In this document: positions 16,971 to 25,240 of the stretch, piece by piece
How positions within the stretch are numbered: the first letter of the stretch is position 1
How the letters are laid out: the number at the start of each line of letters is the position of its first letter
Assembly: GCF_003614185.1 (NCBI RefSeq)
Contig: NZ_KZ987724.1
Coordinates: forward strand, 2,763,733-2,827,732
Direction: 5' to 3'
Origin: Paenibacillus aceti
Lineage (GTDB): Bacteria; Bacillota; Bacilli; Paenibacillales; Paenibacillaceae
DNA length: 64,000 nucleotides
Program-made: the position numbers and the translations under genes
The notes under the pieces: model-generated
Told to the model about the DNA's origin: nothing
The model's input: only the letters and a program-made list of their open reading frames with translations
Database searches by the model: none

Positions 16971-17824
16971 GATTCCACCTCCCTCTGCAAGGTAGGCAAT
17001 TGATCCAGGATCACCTGACTGTTCTTCCGGCTAAGGATCGTGATCAAGTATTTCTTGCCATCATATCCGTTATACTTGGCGAAATTATCGATCTGTTCCT
17101 TCGTTCCCTCGAGCAGCAGCGATCTCGGTTGAATACTCTTCAGAAAGTCACCACTCTTCATCACTTCCTGCCGTTTATCCTCGCTGAGCTTAAGCACCTC
17201 TTTATAGACTTCATAGATCGAATGGCTGCTAGAGTTGAGCATATCGCGGACTTCGATGCTATTGAACAATATTTCAGTCTTCATCTTAGATCCTCCAGAT
17301 GAGTACCCCGCATTGGGATTCCCCCCTGACGAACGCTCCTCCTGTTCATAGGAGACACGGATCCTCACCCGATCTCCCGGCATCAGAATATCTCCCCCCG
17401 CCTCGAGGAAGTTATAAGGCAGAGTAAGGACTTCATGCTCATCCGCCATTTCATAGAGCCATTCGTTCTGCTGCGGCTTCTCATCCATGAATTGATCCTT
17501 ATAGAGGATGCTTTCATCCCGTAGATAGTACTTCGTGAACTTGTCGACTACAGAATTCATATCCTCAGCAAGCACCATATCGTTGGAATATTCCTTGCGA
17601 ATGATGGAGTATTTCCTGATCTGCTTCTCGGTGATGGGGACATAAGCCGGAATGCCTCCAGACTGATCTATCCGCAGCACCTCCACCGTATCTTTGGCCG
17701 CCTCATTGGCATTATTCAGGACAATATATGAGACAATAATGATGAAAATACTGAGCAATAATGCTAAAATTTTCTTGAACAGCTTTCTGTTCGGGGATAC
17801 GTTCTTTACCGTACTTAAGTCCAT
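16949..17824 (-). CDS. CpaB/RcpC-like SAF domain pilus protein
   Basis: The ATG at 17824 (MDLSTVKNVSPN) has GGAGGG 11 bases before it; the earlier GTG overlaps that site. The 291-residue product has one membrane helix near the N-terminus (ILALLLSIFIIIVSYIVL) and an outer domain with PAYVPITEKQI and LMPGDRVRIRVSY, features of SAF-domain CpaB/RcpC proteins, which are Tad pilus assembly factors. In Gram-negative bacteria it links with a secretin; Gram-positive members work without one. A Gly/Ser/Asn-rich insertion (SSGGNPNAGYSSGG) is present. It overlaps the CpaE-like gene region by only a few bases with neighbours, in line with co-expression. Confidence 0.82.
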   Translation of the reverse strand: MDLSTVKNVSPNRKLFKKILALLLSIFIIIVSYIVLNNANEAAKDTVEVLRIDQSGGIPAYVPITEKQIRKYSIIRKEYSNDMVLAEDMNSVVDKFTKYYLRDESILYKDQFMDEKPQQNEWLYEMADEHEVLTLPYNFLEAGGDILMPGDRVRIRVSYEQEERSSGGNPNAGYSSGGSKMKTEILFNSIEVRDMLNSSSHSIYEVYKEVLKLSEDKRQEVMKSGDFLKSIQPRSLLLEGTKEQIDNFAKYNGYDGKKYLITILSRKNSQVILDQLPTLQREVESWIKTTD

Positions 17825-17828
17825 AGTG

Positions 17829-19214
17829 TTATGCACCCTCCATTAGTCTTAGAAGCATCTGACCGAATGCTCTTTCGAATTCAGCTCCTGTATTGGTAAG
17901 TGGAACATCCGTCTCTATCTGGGAATCGAACCCGGAATTATAAGGAACTGACCCTGCCGTCCTCATTTCATAGCGCAAATAATCACTGAGTCCCGAAGTC
18001 AACACCTCACTTACTTTATCCGCAGTAAAAAGTTGATCCTGAAATCTGGAACGATCATTATACTGTGTGACAATCACCTTCGACTTAGCGTTCAGATAAG
18101 TTGCCTTCTCTTGATCGAGCACCACTTCTACATTCCGAACCGTACTTAATACCGCATGCAGGTTGTTAGGAACGCATAGCCCGAACACATCGATATGAAT
18201 CATCGTCTCTTTGAAACTCCTGAATAAATCCAGTGGCATATCCAGCAGGACGAGGTTAAATCTGCTTCTTAGTACCGAGATCAAGCCAATTAATTTCTCA
18301 CTGTTGTAGAATTGCTCAAGTAGTCTGTGGTCGTGAAAAGAATATCCCAGGGAGGTAAGCCATAAGTTGTCTTTGATATTAAAAGCGGTTGTCATGTAAT
18401 CTTGAGGTCTGGCGAGTGTGCGGATGAGCGACGCGCTCATTTGTTCTTCCTTGTTGGTTCTTTCGTGGAAACGGTCAAAGTACATATTCATACTTCTATA
18501 CTCCGTATCCATATCGATGATAATCGTACTTAAGCCCCGTTTCGAGGCTTCATAAGCTAAATTCACAATCGTGCTCGTTACTCCACTGCCACGATGGCCG
18601 GTAATCGCGACAATTCGGCTAATCCCCCGGCTTATATTGGCCAGTTCGCGGCTTAAGCGATCTGTAGCTTCTAATGATTCAGCAGCACCATCCGGCTTTG
18701 AACGAAAACGATCGAAGAAGGATCTTCTTTTGGTGGTGGGTTCTTTATCAACTTGCTGTTCATCCTGATTCTTATGTAATGCTTTTGAATTAGAATTAGT
18801 ATGTATCGGGGGGGACTTGTGCTTAACAGCAATATCTAGTTCAAATTGATATACATCCATGGGGGCACGGATTTTATCAATAGTTATGACTCTAAGGCTG
18901 CTATATCGAGAGGACAGCGAGGCGTAGTCTTCCACTTTCATACTGTCTCTGGTAATGAGAAGCACCGGAGCTCCTGGACGCTGACTTTCTTCCAACCACT
19001 TCAGTAAATAGGCCAAATTGTCACGATCCTGTCCCAGCTTCTGAGAAAAGGCCTCATCGGTAAGCAGAACCGCATCCACTACAGGAACTCCTTCAGCTAT
19101 GAGCTCCTTCAAGTCTTGTAGCTCTAATCCTTCAGAATTAATAACCGTAGTTCTTCTTGATAGACTATCCAATACTAATCTATGAAATCCACCGGCTACC
19201 ACTAGTAATTTCAT
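17829..19214 (-). CDS. CpaE/TadZ-like MinD-family protein with receiver-like N-terminus
   Basis: The 461-residue product starts with a Rossmann-like region (KLLVVAGGFHRLVLDSL, VLLTDEAF, VLLITRDSM) reminiscent of an atypical receiver, a polar linker near 125-190, and a MinD-like ATPase domain. The P-loop region is VAITGHRGSGVTSTIVNL near residue 208; the Lys of GxGKT is Val here, as in many CpaE-type proteins that have KGGVGATT. A switch strand (IIIDMDTEYRSMN) follows. CpaE/TadZ proteins mark the pole for Tad pilus assembly. This is the first gene of the operon, right after the promoter at 19280-19308. Confidence 0.82.
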   Translation of the reverse strand: MKLLVVAGGFHRLVLDSLSRRTTVINSEGLELQDLKELIAEGVPVVDAVLLTDEAFSQKLGQDRDNLAYLLKWLEESQRPGAPVLLITRDSMKVEDYASLSSRYSSLRVITIDKIRAPMDVYQFELDIAVKHKSPPIHTNSNSKALHKNQDEQQVDKEPTTKRRSFFDRFRSKPDGAAESLEATDRLSRELANISRGISRIVAITGHRGSGVTSTIVNLAYEASKRGLSTIIIDMDTEYRSMNMYFDRFHERTNKEEQMSASLIRTLARPQDYMTTAFNIKDNLWLTSLGYSFHDHRLLEQFYNSEKLIGLISVLRSRFNLVLLDMPLDLFRSFKETMIHIDVFGLCVPNNLHAVLSTVRNVEVVLDQEKATYLNAKSKVIVTQYNDRSRFQDQLFTADKVSEVLTSGLSDYLRYEMRTAGSVPYNSGFDSQIETDVPLTNTGAEFERAFGQMLLRLMEGA

Positions 19215-19279
19215 ATATTCACCTGCTAACGAATTATTTCCTAAATAATTAGTAAAATCTACCTCTTTATCTGAATGCT

Positions 19280-19308
19280 ATTATACAAGTAACTACATAT
19301 TCAGACAA
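19280..19308 (-). promoter_or_regulatory. Sigma-A-like promoter of the Tad/T7SS operon
   Basis: On the minus strand a -35 box TTGTCT (19303-19308) and a consensus -10 box TATAAT (19280-19285) stand 17 bases apart, about 65 bases before the start codon of the first gene. No other good promoter is evident between 19214 and the left edge, so this is likely the main promoter of the whole run. Confidence 0.65.
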
Positions 19309-19449
19309 TACCTTATATGGTTAAATTACCCTTATTAGGGACTATATAACTAGTGTCCGACGAGCCCACCCATGCCTAAAATACCTGTTTTTGTGCTTTA
19401 ATGACTACACGCTTTTTTTCAGCATCTACACGCATTTTTATGCAGATGA

Positions 19450-19490
19450 GCTAACCCCTCCTTAAGTCCTAAGTTGGAGTTAGCTTTTTT
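19450..19490 (+). terminator. Intrinsic terminator-like hairpin in the 19215-19619 gap (plus strand)
   Basis: GCTAACCCCTCC (19450-19461) faces GGAGTTAGC (19476-19484), followed by TTTTTT (19485-19490). It points on the plus strand, but no plus-strand gene lies upstream within the 405-base gap. Just before it, CATCT-acac-GCAT-tttt-ATGC-AGATG forms a second hairpin. A short non-coding transcript ending here is possible. Confidence 0.5.
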
Positions 19491-19507
19491 GAAATCACGA
19501 CTTAAAT

Positions 19508-19552
19508 TTGAAAAAATTAATATCTTGAATATAATCTTTGTTTTGCTATAAT
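19508..19552 (+). promoter_or_regulatory. Two overlapping promoter candidates for the small secreted protein
   Basis: TTGAAA (19508-19513) to TATAAT (19530-19535) with a 16-base spacer, and TTGAAT (19525-19530) to TATAAT (19547-19552) with a 16-base spacer, both on the plus strand. They point to the gene at 19620, about 65-85 bases away. The tract is AT-rich, so one of these matches could be chance. Confidence 0.5.
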
Positions 19553-19619
19553 AGCTAAAATATTACTATTCATTCTTGGTTTTCTTCTGCTACTACATAA
19601 CTAGAAGGGAGGTGAAATA

Positions 19620-19973
19620 ATGAAAAAAGTTGTATTGATCTTATTACTGGCCTTATTCTCTTTCTCTACTAGCGCATTTGCTGCCTATACTGCAACATCA
19701 CATGATTTGACAGTCAGTCAATCCGCTCAATATAAATTAAGTGTGGGGCTATGGAGCTCTACGAATGAAACTGTTGAATTATCACTTTATTCCAAAGGGC
19801 CGTCAGGTCAACTTAACAAAGTCTTCTCGACTACTGTGAATATCGGGCCAACTTCTCCGAGCCCTGTCGAGTATTCGGTAGGTTATCTTAGTGCAGGAAC
19901 TTATGTCCTCAAAGGGCAATTCGAAGGATCATATGGCAGTCTAGGACCTGTCAGTTTGAATCAAGTTTATTAA
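19620..19973 (+). CDS. Small secreted protein of unknown function
   Basis: The 117-residue product has a classic signal peptide (MKKVVLILLLALFSFSTSAF, cleavage near AFA-AY). The mature part, about 95 residues, is Ser/Thr/Gly-rich and beta-forming (ATSHDLTVSQSAQYKLSVG, VEYSVGYLSAGTYVLKGQF), like a small beta-sandwich of the pre-peptidase C-terminal type. No Cys is present. GGGAGGTGA is 5 bases before the ATG. It stands alone, reading away from the T7SS operon. A function cannot be assigned; a surface- or wall-associated role is the plainest guess. Confidence 0.75.
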   Translation: MKKVVLILLLALFSFSTSAFAAYTATSHDLTVSQSAQYKLSVGLWSSTNETVELSLYSKGPSGQLNKVFSTTVNIGPTSPSPVEYSVGYLSAGTYVLKGQFEGSYGSLGPVSLNQVY

Positions 19974-20202
19974 TATTCGAAAACGGCAGACGAATTATTT
20001 CAATTCCCTAATTGCATAAAGTACAGCTAAAACAGCATCAGCCCGCTCCACCTTCATCTTAATTGCAGAATGTACACTTAAAATAACACTTTGCCCGAAT
20101 TTCCTAAGAATGAGCTACTTTAAGTGTACAAAATACATTTGAAGGAGAGCACTTACCACAATCAAGGGAAATAAATGTTTCTTTTGCAGTTACACTGTCG
20201 CG

Positions 20203-20242
20203 CAAACAAAGAACAACCCGAGATCATCGTCCCGGGTTGTTC
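20203..20242 (-). terminator. Intrinsic terminator of the EamA transporter gene
   Basis: GAACAACCCG (20211-20220) pairs with CGGGTTGTTC (20233-20242). On the minus strand the stem is followed by TTTGTTTG, about 20 bases beyond the stop codon at 20261. Confidence 0.8.
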
Positions 20243-20260
20243 TCTATATCCTCTATCCCA

Positions 20261-21223
20261 TTAAGCCATCGCGTCATTGTTCTGTCTGGAGATGGCGAAC
20301 AATACGAACCAGATCAGCAGGAAGCCCAAGGCTTGGGCGACAGTTACGATCTGCTGGAAAGCGATCCAGTTGATCAGGACGCCGACCATCGGGAAGCTGA
20401 GCTCTGCCAGTGTGGCTACAGAAGCCTTCGTCGTGGTCAGCCCTTTATAGTACACCAGAATGCTGAGCAGTCCCGGGAGCAGCGCTTGACCGAGCAGGTT
20501 AAGTCCTACTGCGGCCAGCTCGTAGGAGCCTGACGGCAGATTCCAGGCGGCGCCTTCATTCCAGGTTACCGCGAACAAGAGTGGAAGTGCTACGACGAAC
20601 CGCAGCGAGGTCACTGTCTCATACTTCATTTGACCGACCATCAACCGACCCATCACTGTGGAGCCGCCCCATAGAGCAGCAGCGCCCAAGGATAGCAGGC
20701 TTCCGACTTGCACGAATTCACTCCAGTGACCGATCGGAATAGCGAAGCCAAAGGTTAAGAAATAAGTTCCGGCCAGCGCAATCAGGAACAGAATCGAGAA
20801 ATGACGCGGCAGTCTCTCTCTCAGCAGCAGTCTTGCCAGAATAATTGCGAATAAAGGCTGCAGCTTCTGCAACAGCAGCACTGCATTGGCGTTCCCATTT
20901 GCCAGTCCCATGGTGAACAGAATCGTCGCAATCGCCGACCCACCCCAGGAAATGAACAGCAGCGCCCCAGCCTGCTTCAAGCTCATGCCCTTCAATTCGC
21001 CACGATTCTTCCATAATACCGGAATAGCAATGAATGCGATGATAACATGCTCTAACAGAACGATTTGTGCAGAAGTGAGCGCACCCAGCAGAATAATTCT
21101 GAATAACGGATCGACTCCCCATAGCGCCGCTCCCAATACAACTAACCAAAAACCGTTTTTGGCTTTGGCGGGACGCGCCGAAGCCGCCTCCTGCACTTTA
21201 TAGCCTGTACCTACGTTTTCCAT
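20261..21223 (-). CDS. EamA/DMT family transporter, likely flavin uptake (FMN riboswitch controlled)
   Basis: The 320-residue product has ten hydrophobic helices arranged as two EamA halves (WLVVLGAALWGVDPLF at the start of the first; LSLGAAALWGGSTVMGRLM at the start of the second), the layout of drug/metabolite exporters of the DMT superfamily. The gene lies downstream of an FMN riboswitch with a terminator, so its expression falls when FMN is plentiful. DMT-family riboflavin uptake proteins (RibN, ImpX types) are known, so I infer riboflavin or a related flavin precursor as substrate. It could also be an unrelated DMT carrier wrongly linked to the switch, but the switch is directly upstream. 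Confidence 0.85.
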   Translation of the reverse strand: MENVGTGYKVQEAASARPAKAKNGFWLVVLGAALWGVDPLFRIILLGALTSAQIVLLEHVIIAFIAIPVLWKNRGELKGMSLKQAGALLFISWGGSAIATILFTMGLANGNANAVLLLQKLQPLFAIILARLLLRERLPRHFSILFLIALAGTYFLTFGFAIPIGHWSEFVQVGSLLSLGAAALWGGSTVMGRLMVGQMKYETVTSLRFVVALPLLFAVTWNEGAAWNLPSGSYELAAVGLNLLGQALLPGLLSILVYYKGLTTTKASVATLAELSFPMVGVLINWIAFQQIVTVAQALGFLLIWFVLFAISRQNNDAMA

Positions 21224-21265
21224 CTTGCTGTCTCTCCCTCTCCTTGAATACGGAGTCTTGCAGCA

Positions 21266-21306
21266 GAAAACCCCCGTGAAGCGACAACAGTCGACATCTA
21301 CGGGGG
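21266..21306 (-). terminator. Riboswitch expression-platform terminator
   Basis: CCCCCGT (21271-21277) and ACGGGGG (21300-21306) close a hairpin on the minus strand, followed by TTTT, between the FMN aptamer and the EamA start codon. The inner part (TGTCGAC/TTGTCGC) extends the stem. It would form when FMN is bound. Confidence 0.85.
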
Positions 21307-21370
21307 CTGATCAAATAAGCATGCGCGGGGGACAGGCTAATCACCTACCCGCACAGACTTATAGTTGATC

Positions 21371-21540
21371 TTCTCCCATCCGGACTTTACCGTCGGCTCT
21401 GGAATTGCACCAGATCAGTCGCTATCGTCCAACAGGACGGACAGCGAGTCGCGGGCTGTGATTCAATCGCCATGCTATGCATCGCTTCTTCAATTGAACC
21501 ATTCACCGCCGGTCAGGAATTGCACCTTACCCCGAAGATC
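21371..21540 (-). promoter_or_regulatory. FMN riboswitch (RFN element)
   Basis: Read on the minus strand, the sequence has the conserved RFN blocks: GGGGTAAGGTGCAATTCC, then GACCGGCGGT, a variable region, TTCCAGAGCCGACGGT and finally AAAGTCCGGATGGGAGAAG (21374-21392). The order and spacing match the FMN aptamer. It lies about 150-320 bases ahead of the EamA transporter, with a terminator between, so it should switch transcription off with FMN. Confidence 0.95.
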
Positions 21541-21583
21541 CATATTCAAATTTTAAATGATTTTATAATAACAGATTATATTT

Positions 21584-21612
21584 AGTATATGACTTGTTTC
21601 ATGTAATTTCAA
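21584..21612 (-). promoter_or_regulatory. Promoter for the FMN riboswitch transcript
   Basis: TTGAAA (21607-21612 on the minus strand) and TATACT (21584-21589) are separated by 17 bases. Transcription would begin near 21576, about 35 bases upstream of the aptamer. Confidence 0.6.
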
Positions 21613-21640
21613 TGATAATAATTTCAGCTTTTCATGCTAT

Positions 21641-22609
21641 TTAATATACTTTATGGATGATTTCTTCGAAATCCGGCTCCTTCATCTCGAAATCGTCAAT
21701 TTCGCCCCAAGTTCCAAGCTCCCGCAAAATATCAACCGTACTCCGTTCCTGACGGTTAGCTTCAATCGTCACGATCTCATCCTCACGATTGGTCACTCGA
21801 ATCGCCGGATCAAGGGTATCGGGCAGTTGAAATGGACCGCGGAATGTAACGCGGATTTCAGTCGGCAGACCGATCGTCTCCCGGAGTGAACGAGCCGTGC
21901 CATCGAATGTCAGCTCCCCATGATTGATCACCATCACACGGTTGCAAAGCTGCTCGATATCGTCCATATCATGCGTCGTCAATAGAATGGTTTTACCGAA
22001 ATCCTCATTCAATTGCTTGAGAAATCTCCGTATATTCCGCTTCGCATTCACATCGAGCCCAATCGTCGGTTCGTCCAGGAACAGCACATCCGGATCATGC
22101 AGCAGCGCGGCGGCCAGATCGGCTCGCATCCGCTGACCTAGCGACAGCTTGCGTACGGGCGTAGTCCAGAACTCATATAAATCCAGCAGCTCGGCGAGCT
22201 GGTCAATACGTCTGCGCTTATCGCTCTCTTGTACATTGTACATTTTCGCTAATATATCGTAGGAATCCTTGACCGGCAGATCCCACCACAATTGACTGCG
22301 CTGTCCAAATACAACACCGAGGTTGCGCACGGCCTTCCGCCGCTCCTGATGAGGGTTATAACCACCTACAACGACCTCCCCCGTGGTGGGATGAAGAATG
22401 CCGGTTAGCATTTTGATGGTCGTCGATTTTCCGGCCCCGTTAGGTCCGATATAGCCGACGAACTCCCCCTGCTCGATCTGGAAGCTGATGCCGCGCACCG
22501 CTTCTTTCCTCGTATATTCTCGCGCGAATAAAGTCCGAAGGCCGGAGAAACGCCCCTCACGGACTACCGGGGTTTTGAACACTTTGTATAAATTATTGGC
22601 TTCGATCAT
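21641..22609 (-). CDS. ABC transporter ATP-binding protein (ABC-2 type export)
   Basis: The ATG at 22609 (MIEANNLYKVF) is chosen: GGGAGGG lies 7 bases before it. The 322-residue product has Walker A (GPNGAGKSTTIKML near residue 57), the Q-loop, LSLGQRMRADLAAALLHDP (signature), Walker B and D-loop (VLFLDEPTIGLDV), and a C-terminal extension of about 90 residues. It is the NBD of a group with two ABC-2 permeases encoded just upstream (22624-24221). These three genes form one operon; the substrate is unknown, since this family (COG4586/4587/3694) is mainly linked to antibiotic or lipid export. Confidence 0.9.
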   Translation of the reverse strand: MIEANNLYKVFKTPVVREGRFSGLRTLFAREYTRKEAVRGISFQIEQGEFVGYIGPNGAGKSTTIKMLTGILHPTTGEVVVGGYNPHQERRKAVRNLGVVFGQRSQLWWDLPVKDSYDILAKMYNVQESDKRRRIDQLAELLDLYEFWTTPVRKLSLGQRMRADLAAALLHDPDVLFLDEPTIGLDVNAKRNIRRFLKQLNEDFGKTILLTTHDMDDIEQLCNRVMVINHGELTFDGTARSLRETIGLPTEIRVTFRGPFQLPDTLDPAIRVTNREDEIVTIEANRQERSTVDILRELGTWGEIDDFEMKEPDFEEIIHKVY

Positions 22610-22623
22610 TAGCCTGCCCTCCC

Positions 22624-23448
22624 TTAGCTTCCTGTACTCTGATATTTCGTAATGCCAAACCGCCAGAACCGCAGACTTGCCCCTAGACAAATCATCGCCA
22701 CCACGGCCACCGCCGCCAGCACCCAGACTCCAAGCTCACCGCGAATAATGTACAGAGCTGGAACATAGTTCACGAAGCCGACGGGGATAACGATCAGCAG
22801 CATGGAAGACATCCATTTCGGATATAACGTAAGTGGATATTGCCCAGCCGTGCGGGCGGCATCCTCGGTGAAGGTCTGCAATTCTCCGATCCGCGTCGTC
22901 CAGAAGCCAATCGTCGCTGTAGCCAGCCCAATTGAGAATAGAATGACCGCTCCAGTTACAATAATAAATAGGGTAAATGCGATGGACATCCAATCGATCT
23001 GCCCACTACGCCATAATCCGTGCAGCGACCAGCCCAGGATGAAGCCTCCCTGCAGCACCTCTCCAAGCATAATACGGAAATTACGCGGCATGATGGCGAG
23101 AAGCACGGGGACAGGCCTGGTCAGAATCTGATCCAGGTCACCTTCGACTAGATATTTTTCCAAATGATGAACCTCGTCGGCGAAGGTACGATACAGCGTC
23201 TTGGATAGCGTCATCACCGAGAACAGATAGCCCATCTCATACATCGACCAGCCTTGGATCGCTCCAAATTTATACAGGACAATGGCGACCATCAGAAACT
23301 CTGAAATTTGAATCAGCGCCGCCAGCACAGAACCGAGGAGAAAATTGAACCGATACTGCATCCGGCTGCGAACGCTCGTCTTGATCAATAAATTGTACAG
23401 CTCCAGCCATGACTTCAGCTTGCTGCTTAGCTTCAGGTTATCCTTCAT
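22624..23448 (-). CDS. ABC-2 permease (COG3694-like)
   Basis: The 274-residue product has six hydrophobic helices, such as FLLGSVLAALIQISEFLMVAI, GGFILGWSLHGL and a C-terminal VWVLAAVAVVAMICLGASL. The layout matches ABC2 membrane proteins of COG3694. A loop with LEKYLVEGDLDQILTRPVP, characteristic of this group, lies between helices two and three. It overlaps the neighbouring permease by 4 bases and ends 15 bases before the ATPase gene. It forms the channel with the partner permease. Confidence 0.85.
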   Translation of the reverse strand: MKDNLKLSSKLKSWLELYNLLIKTSVRSRMQYRFNFLLGSVLAALIQISEFLMVAIVLYKFGAIQGWSMYEMGYLFSVMTLSKTLYRTFADEVHHLEKYLVEGDLDQILTRPVPVLLAIMPRNFRIMLGEVLQGGFILGWSLHGLWRSGQIDWMSIAFTLFIIVTGAVILFSIGLATATIGFWTTRIGELQTFTEDAARTAGQYPLTLYPKWMSSMLLIVIPVGFVNYVPALYIIRGELGVWVLAAVAVVAMICLGASLRFWRFGITKYQSTGS

Positions 23449-24221
23449 CCGCCCTGCACCTCCACCTTATGCCGCAGCACTCGGGTGGCCAGCAAGCAAA
23501 TTAGCGTCAAAAAGGCGCACCAAAGCAGCGTCCCCCATATATGAGAGCCGTGTTCATAACCGAGATAAATACGCGTGGGAACATAGAGGAGATACGGATA
23601 CGGTGAATACCAGGCTAATTGAGACAACCAGGATGGCAGCCATTCCAACGGGATGAAGAAGCCGGCCAGCAAATTCACGAGGGCGTGATTGGCCCAATAA
23701 AACCAGGAGGATTCAGTAGTCCATAATGCGGTAATACCGATTAAATAATTCATGCAGATCGATATGTAAGCCGCGCCGACAACACTGATTGCAACAAGTG
23801 CAATCACAGATCCACTCTTGGGAAATTGAAGCGGAAAAATAATGAGATACAAAATGTAGATGGGAATCGACTTGTAGACAAGCTGGTAGGCGATTTGCCC
23901 CCATTCACGAGCAGCCATATGGCTGAATAAATGGATGGGCCGCATCAGATCCAGCGAGATTTGACCGGTCCGCACCGCTTGCGGAATGCCGAGTCCGTTT
24001 GAGATGAAGCTGGTAATCCACAGCAGGCTCTGCGTGAAGCAGATGTAACTGATCATGCCATGGGTTCCATAAGCGCCGAGGGGATTGTCCCTGCCGAGCC
24101 CGATCCAAATACTGGCGTAGATGAATCCGAACATCGCACTGGCGAGGTTGTGCACCATATGTGCACCACGGTACTGCAAATTGCGTGAATAGGCCTTGGC
24201 AGCCAACGTAAAATAAAGCAT
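23445..24221 (-). CDS. ABC-2 permease (COG4587-like)
   Basis: The ATG at 24221 (MLYFTLAAKAYSRN) has GGAGG 5 bases upstream; 29 extra residues from an earlier codon lack a ribosome site. The 258-residue product has six membrane helices and the loop RTGQISLDLMRPIHLFSHM, matching the GDLDQILTRPVP loop of its partner. It is the first gene of the three-gene exporter operon. Confidence 0.85.
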   Translation of the reverse strand: MLYFTLAAKAYSRNLQYRGAHMVHNLASAMFGFIYASIWIGLGRDNPLGAYGTHGMISYICFTQSLLWITSFISNGLGIPQAVRTGQISLDLMRPIHLFSHMAAREWGQIAYQLVYKSIPIYILYLIIFPLQFPKSGSVIALVAISVVGAAYISICMNYLIGITALWTTESSWFYWANHALVNLLAGFFIPLEWLPSWLSQLAWYSPYPYLLYVPTRIYLGYEHGSHIWGTLLWCAFLTLICLLATRVLRHKVEVQGG

Positions 24222-24363
24222 GAAGCACCTCCGATAAGCATTTTTGACGGCTATTCCGTCCACTTCAGACAAGGGCATTTTGCAGCAGTAGGGACAATCA
24301 TCATACATTAATCATCCAGGTAAGGCAACCCGTTTTTTTGCACGTACGTACGCAAATGGCAGC

Positions 24364-24403
24364 AAAGCCGCTATATCACTGCTTATCGCAGCATAGCGGC
24401 TTT
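24364..24403 (-). terminator. Terminator overlapping the end of lgt
   Basis: AAAGCCGCTAT (24364-24374) pairs with ATAGCGGCTTT (24393-24403). The stem includes the last codons of lgt (24383). The minus-strand tail after it has few Ts, so it is weak. Confidence 0.6.
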
Positions 24404-25147
24404 CGATTGCTTCACTATGAATATCCCGCACCCGATCACGAACAGGAAGATGGCTATAAATTGTGAAGTCGATAATACACCGACACTCCCACGCTCGATG
24501 TCCCCTCTATAAAATTCAAGTATAAATCGGCCTGCGCTATATAAGATCAAATAGAGAGCTGCGACCTGACCGTCGGCTTGTTTTCTTTTGGCATAGAAAA
24601 TCAGTGCTAAGAACAGAAGAAAATCCAACCCGCTTGAAATTAATTGTGTGGGGAGCAGCCGTACGCCTCCTGGGGCAAGAGAGGTCGATGGAAATACCAC
24701 TCCGAACGCGCTATCTGTCTCCCGACCGTAACAGCAGCCTGCCAGAAAACAGCCAATACGCCCAAAGCACTGGGCTAGCGCAACAGAGGGGATCATCAAG
24801 TCAAAATACTTCAAAAAGCCTATCCGCTTCTTGCGGCAATAGATATATCCGGCTAAGATACCGCCTATAATGCCACCATATACTACAAAACCATCTGCGA
24901 GCGTCAGCAGCAGGATTCTGGGATTATGCATAATATTCTCGATCTGGGTGAGCCAGAACAAGATTTTAGCGCCTAAGGCCCCGCCCACCAGAACCCAAAC
25001 CACCAGCGAATCAATAGGATTGCGATCGATGTTGAGCCGCTCGGCCCGCTTCATGGCCACAAAGTAAGCCGTCAGGACTCCAATTGCGATCATCACCCCG
25101 TAACCATGAACAGTAAAAGGCCCTATTGAAAATAAATCATTATACAT
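24383..25147 (-). CDS. lgt: Prolipoprotein diacylglyceryl transferase
   Basis: The 254-residue product has about seven membrane helices and the Lgt motifs HGYGVMIAIGVLTAY (helix one, conserved His), DGFVVYGGIIGG and the arginine signature GRIGCFLAGCCYG near residue 130, plus a C-terminal GRFILEFYRGD. Lgt transfers diacylglyceryl from phosphatidylglycerol to the lipobox Cys. The signature here is GRIGCFLAGCCYG rather than GRIGNFxNxE of B. subtilis Lgt, so it may be a divergent paralogue. GAGGAGGGAT stands upstream of the ATG. It is downstream of no other gene and likely monocistronic. Confidence 0.85.
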   Translation of the reverse strand: MYNDLFSIGPFTVHGYGVMIAIGVLTAYFVAMKRAERLNIDRNPIDSLVVWVLVGGALGAKILFWLTQIENIMHNPRILLLTLADGFVVYGGIIGGILAGYIYCRKKRIGFLKYFDLMIPSVALAQCFGRIGCFLAGCCYGRETDSAFGVVFPSTSLAPGGVRLLPTQLISSGLDFLLFLALIFYAKRKQADGQVAALYLILYSAGRFILEFYRGDIERGSVGVLSTSQFIAIFLFVIGCGIFIVKQSKAAMLR

Positions 25148-25240
25148 CCTATCCCTCCTCCTCTATCAAGTTCAAATATTCTCGTCAGTCAGTATCCCCA
25201 TCCAAAGAATGAGAACATGCTCGTAGCGCCATGGTAGTGA

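Noticed and set aside
16143-19214. A chromosome or plasmid partition (ParA/MinD) locus
   Set aside because: Both MinD-like proteins have degenerate P-loops and there is no ParB or centromere repeat; pilus-type neighbours fit CpaE better.
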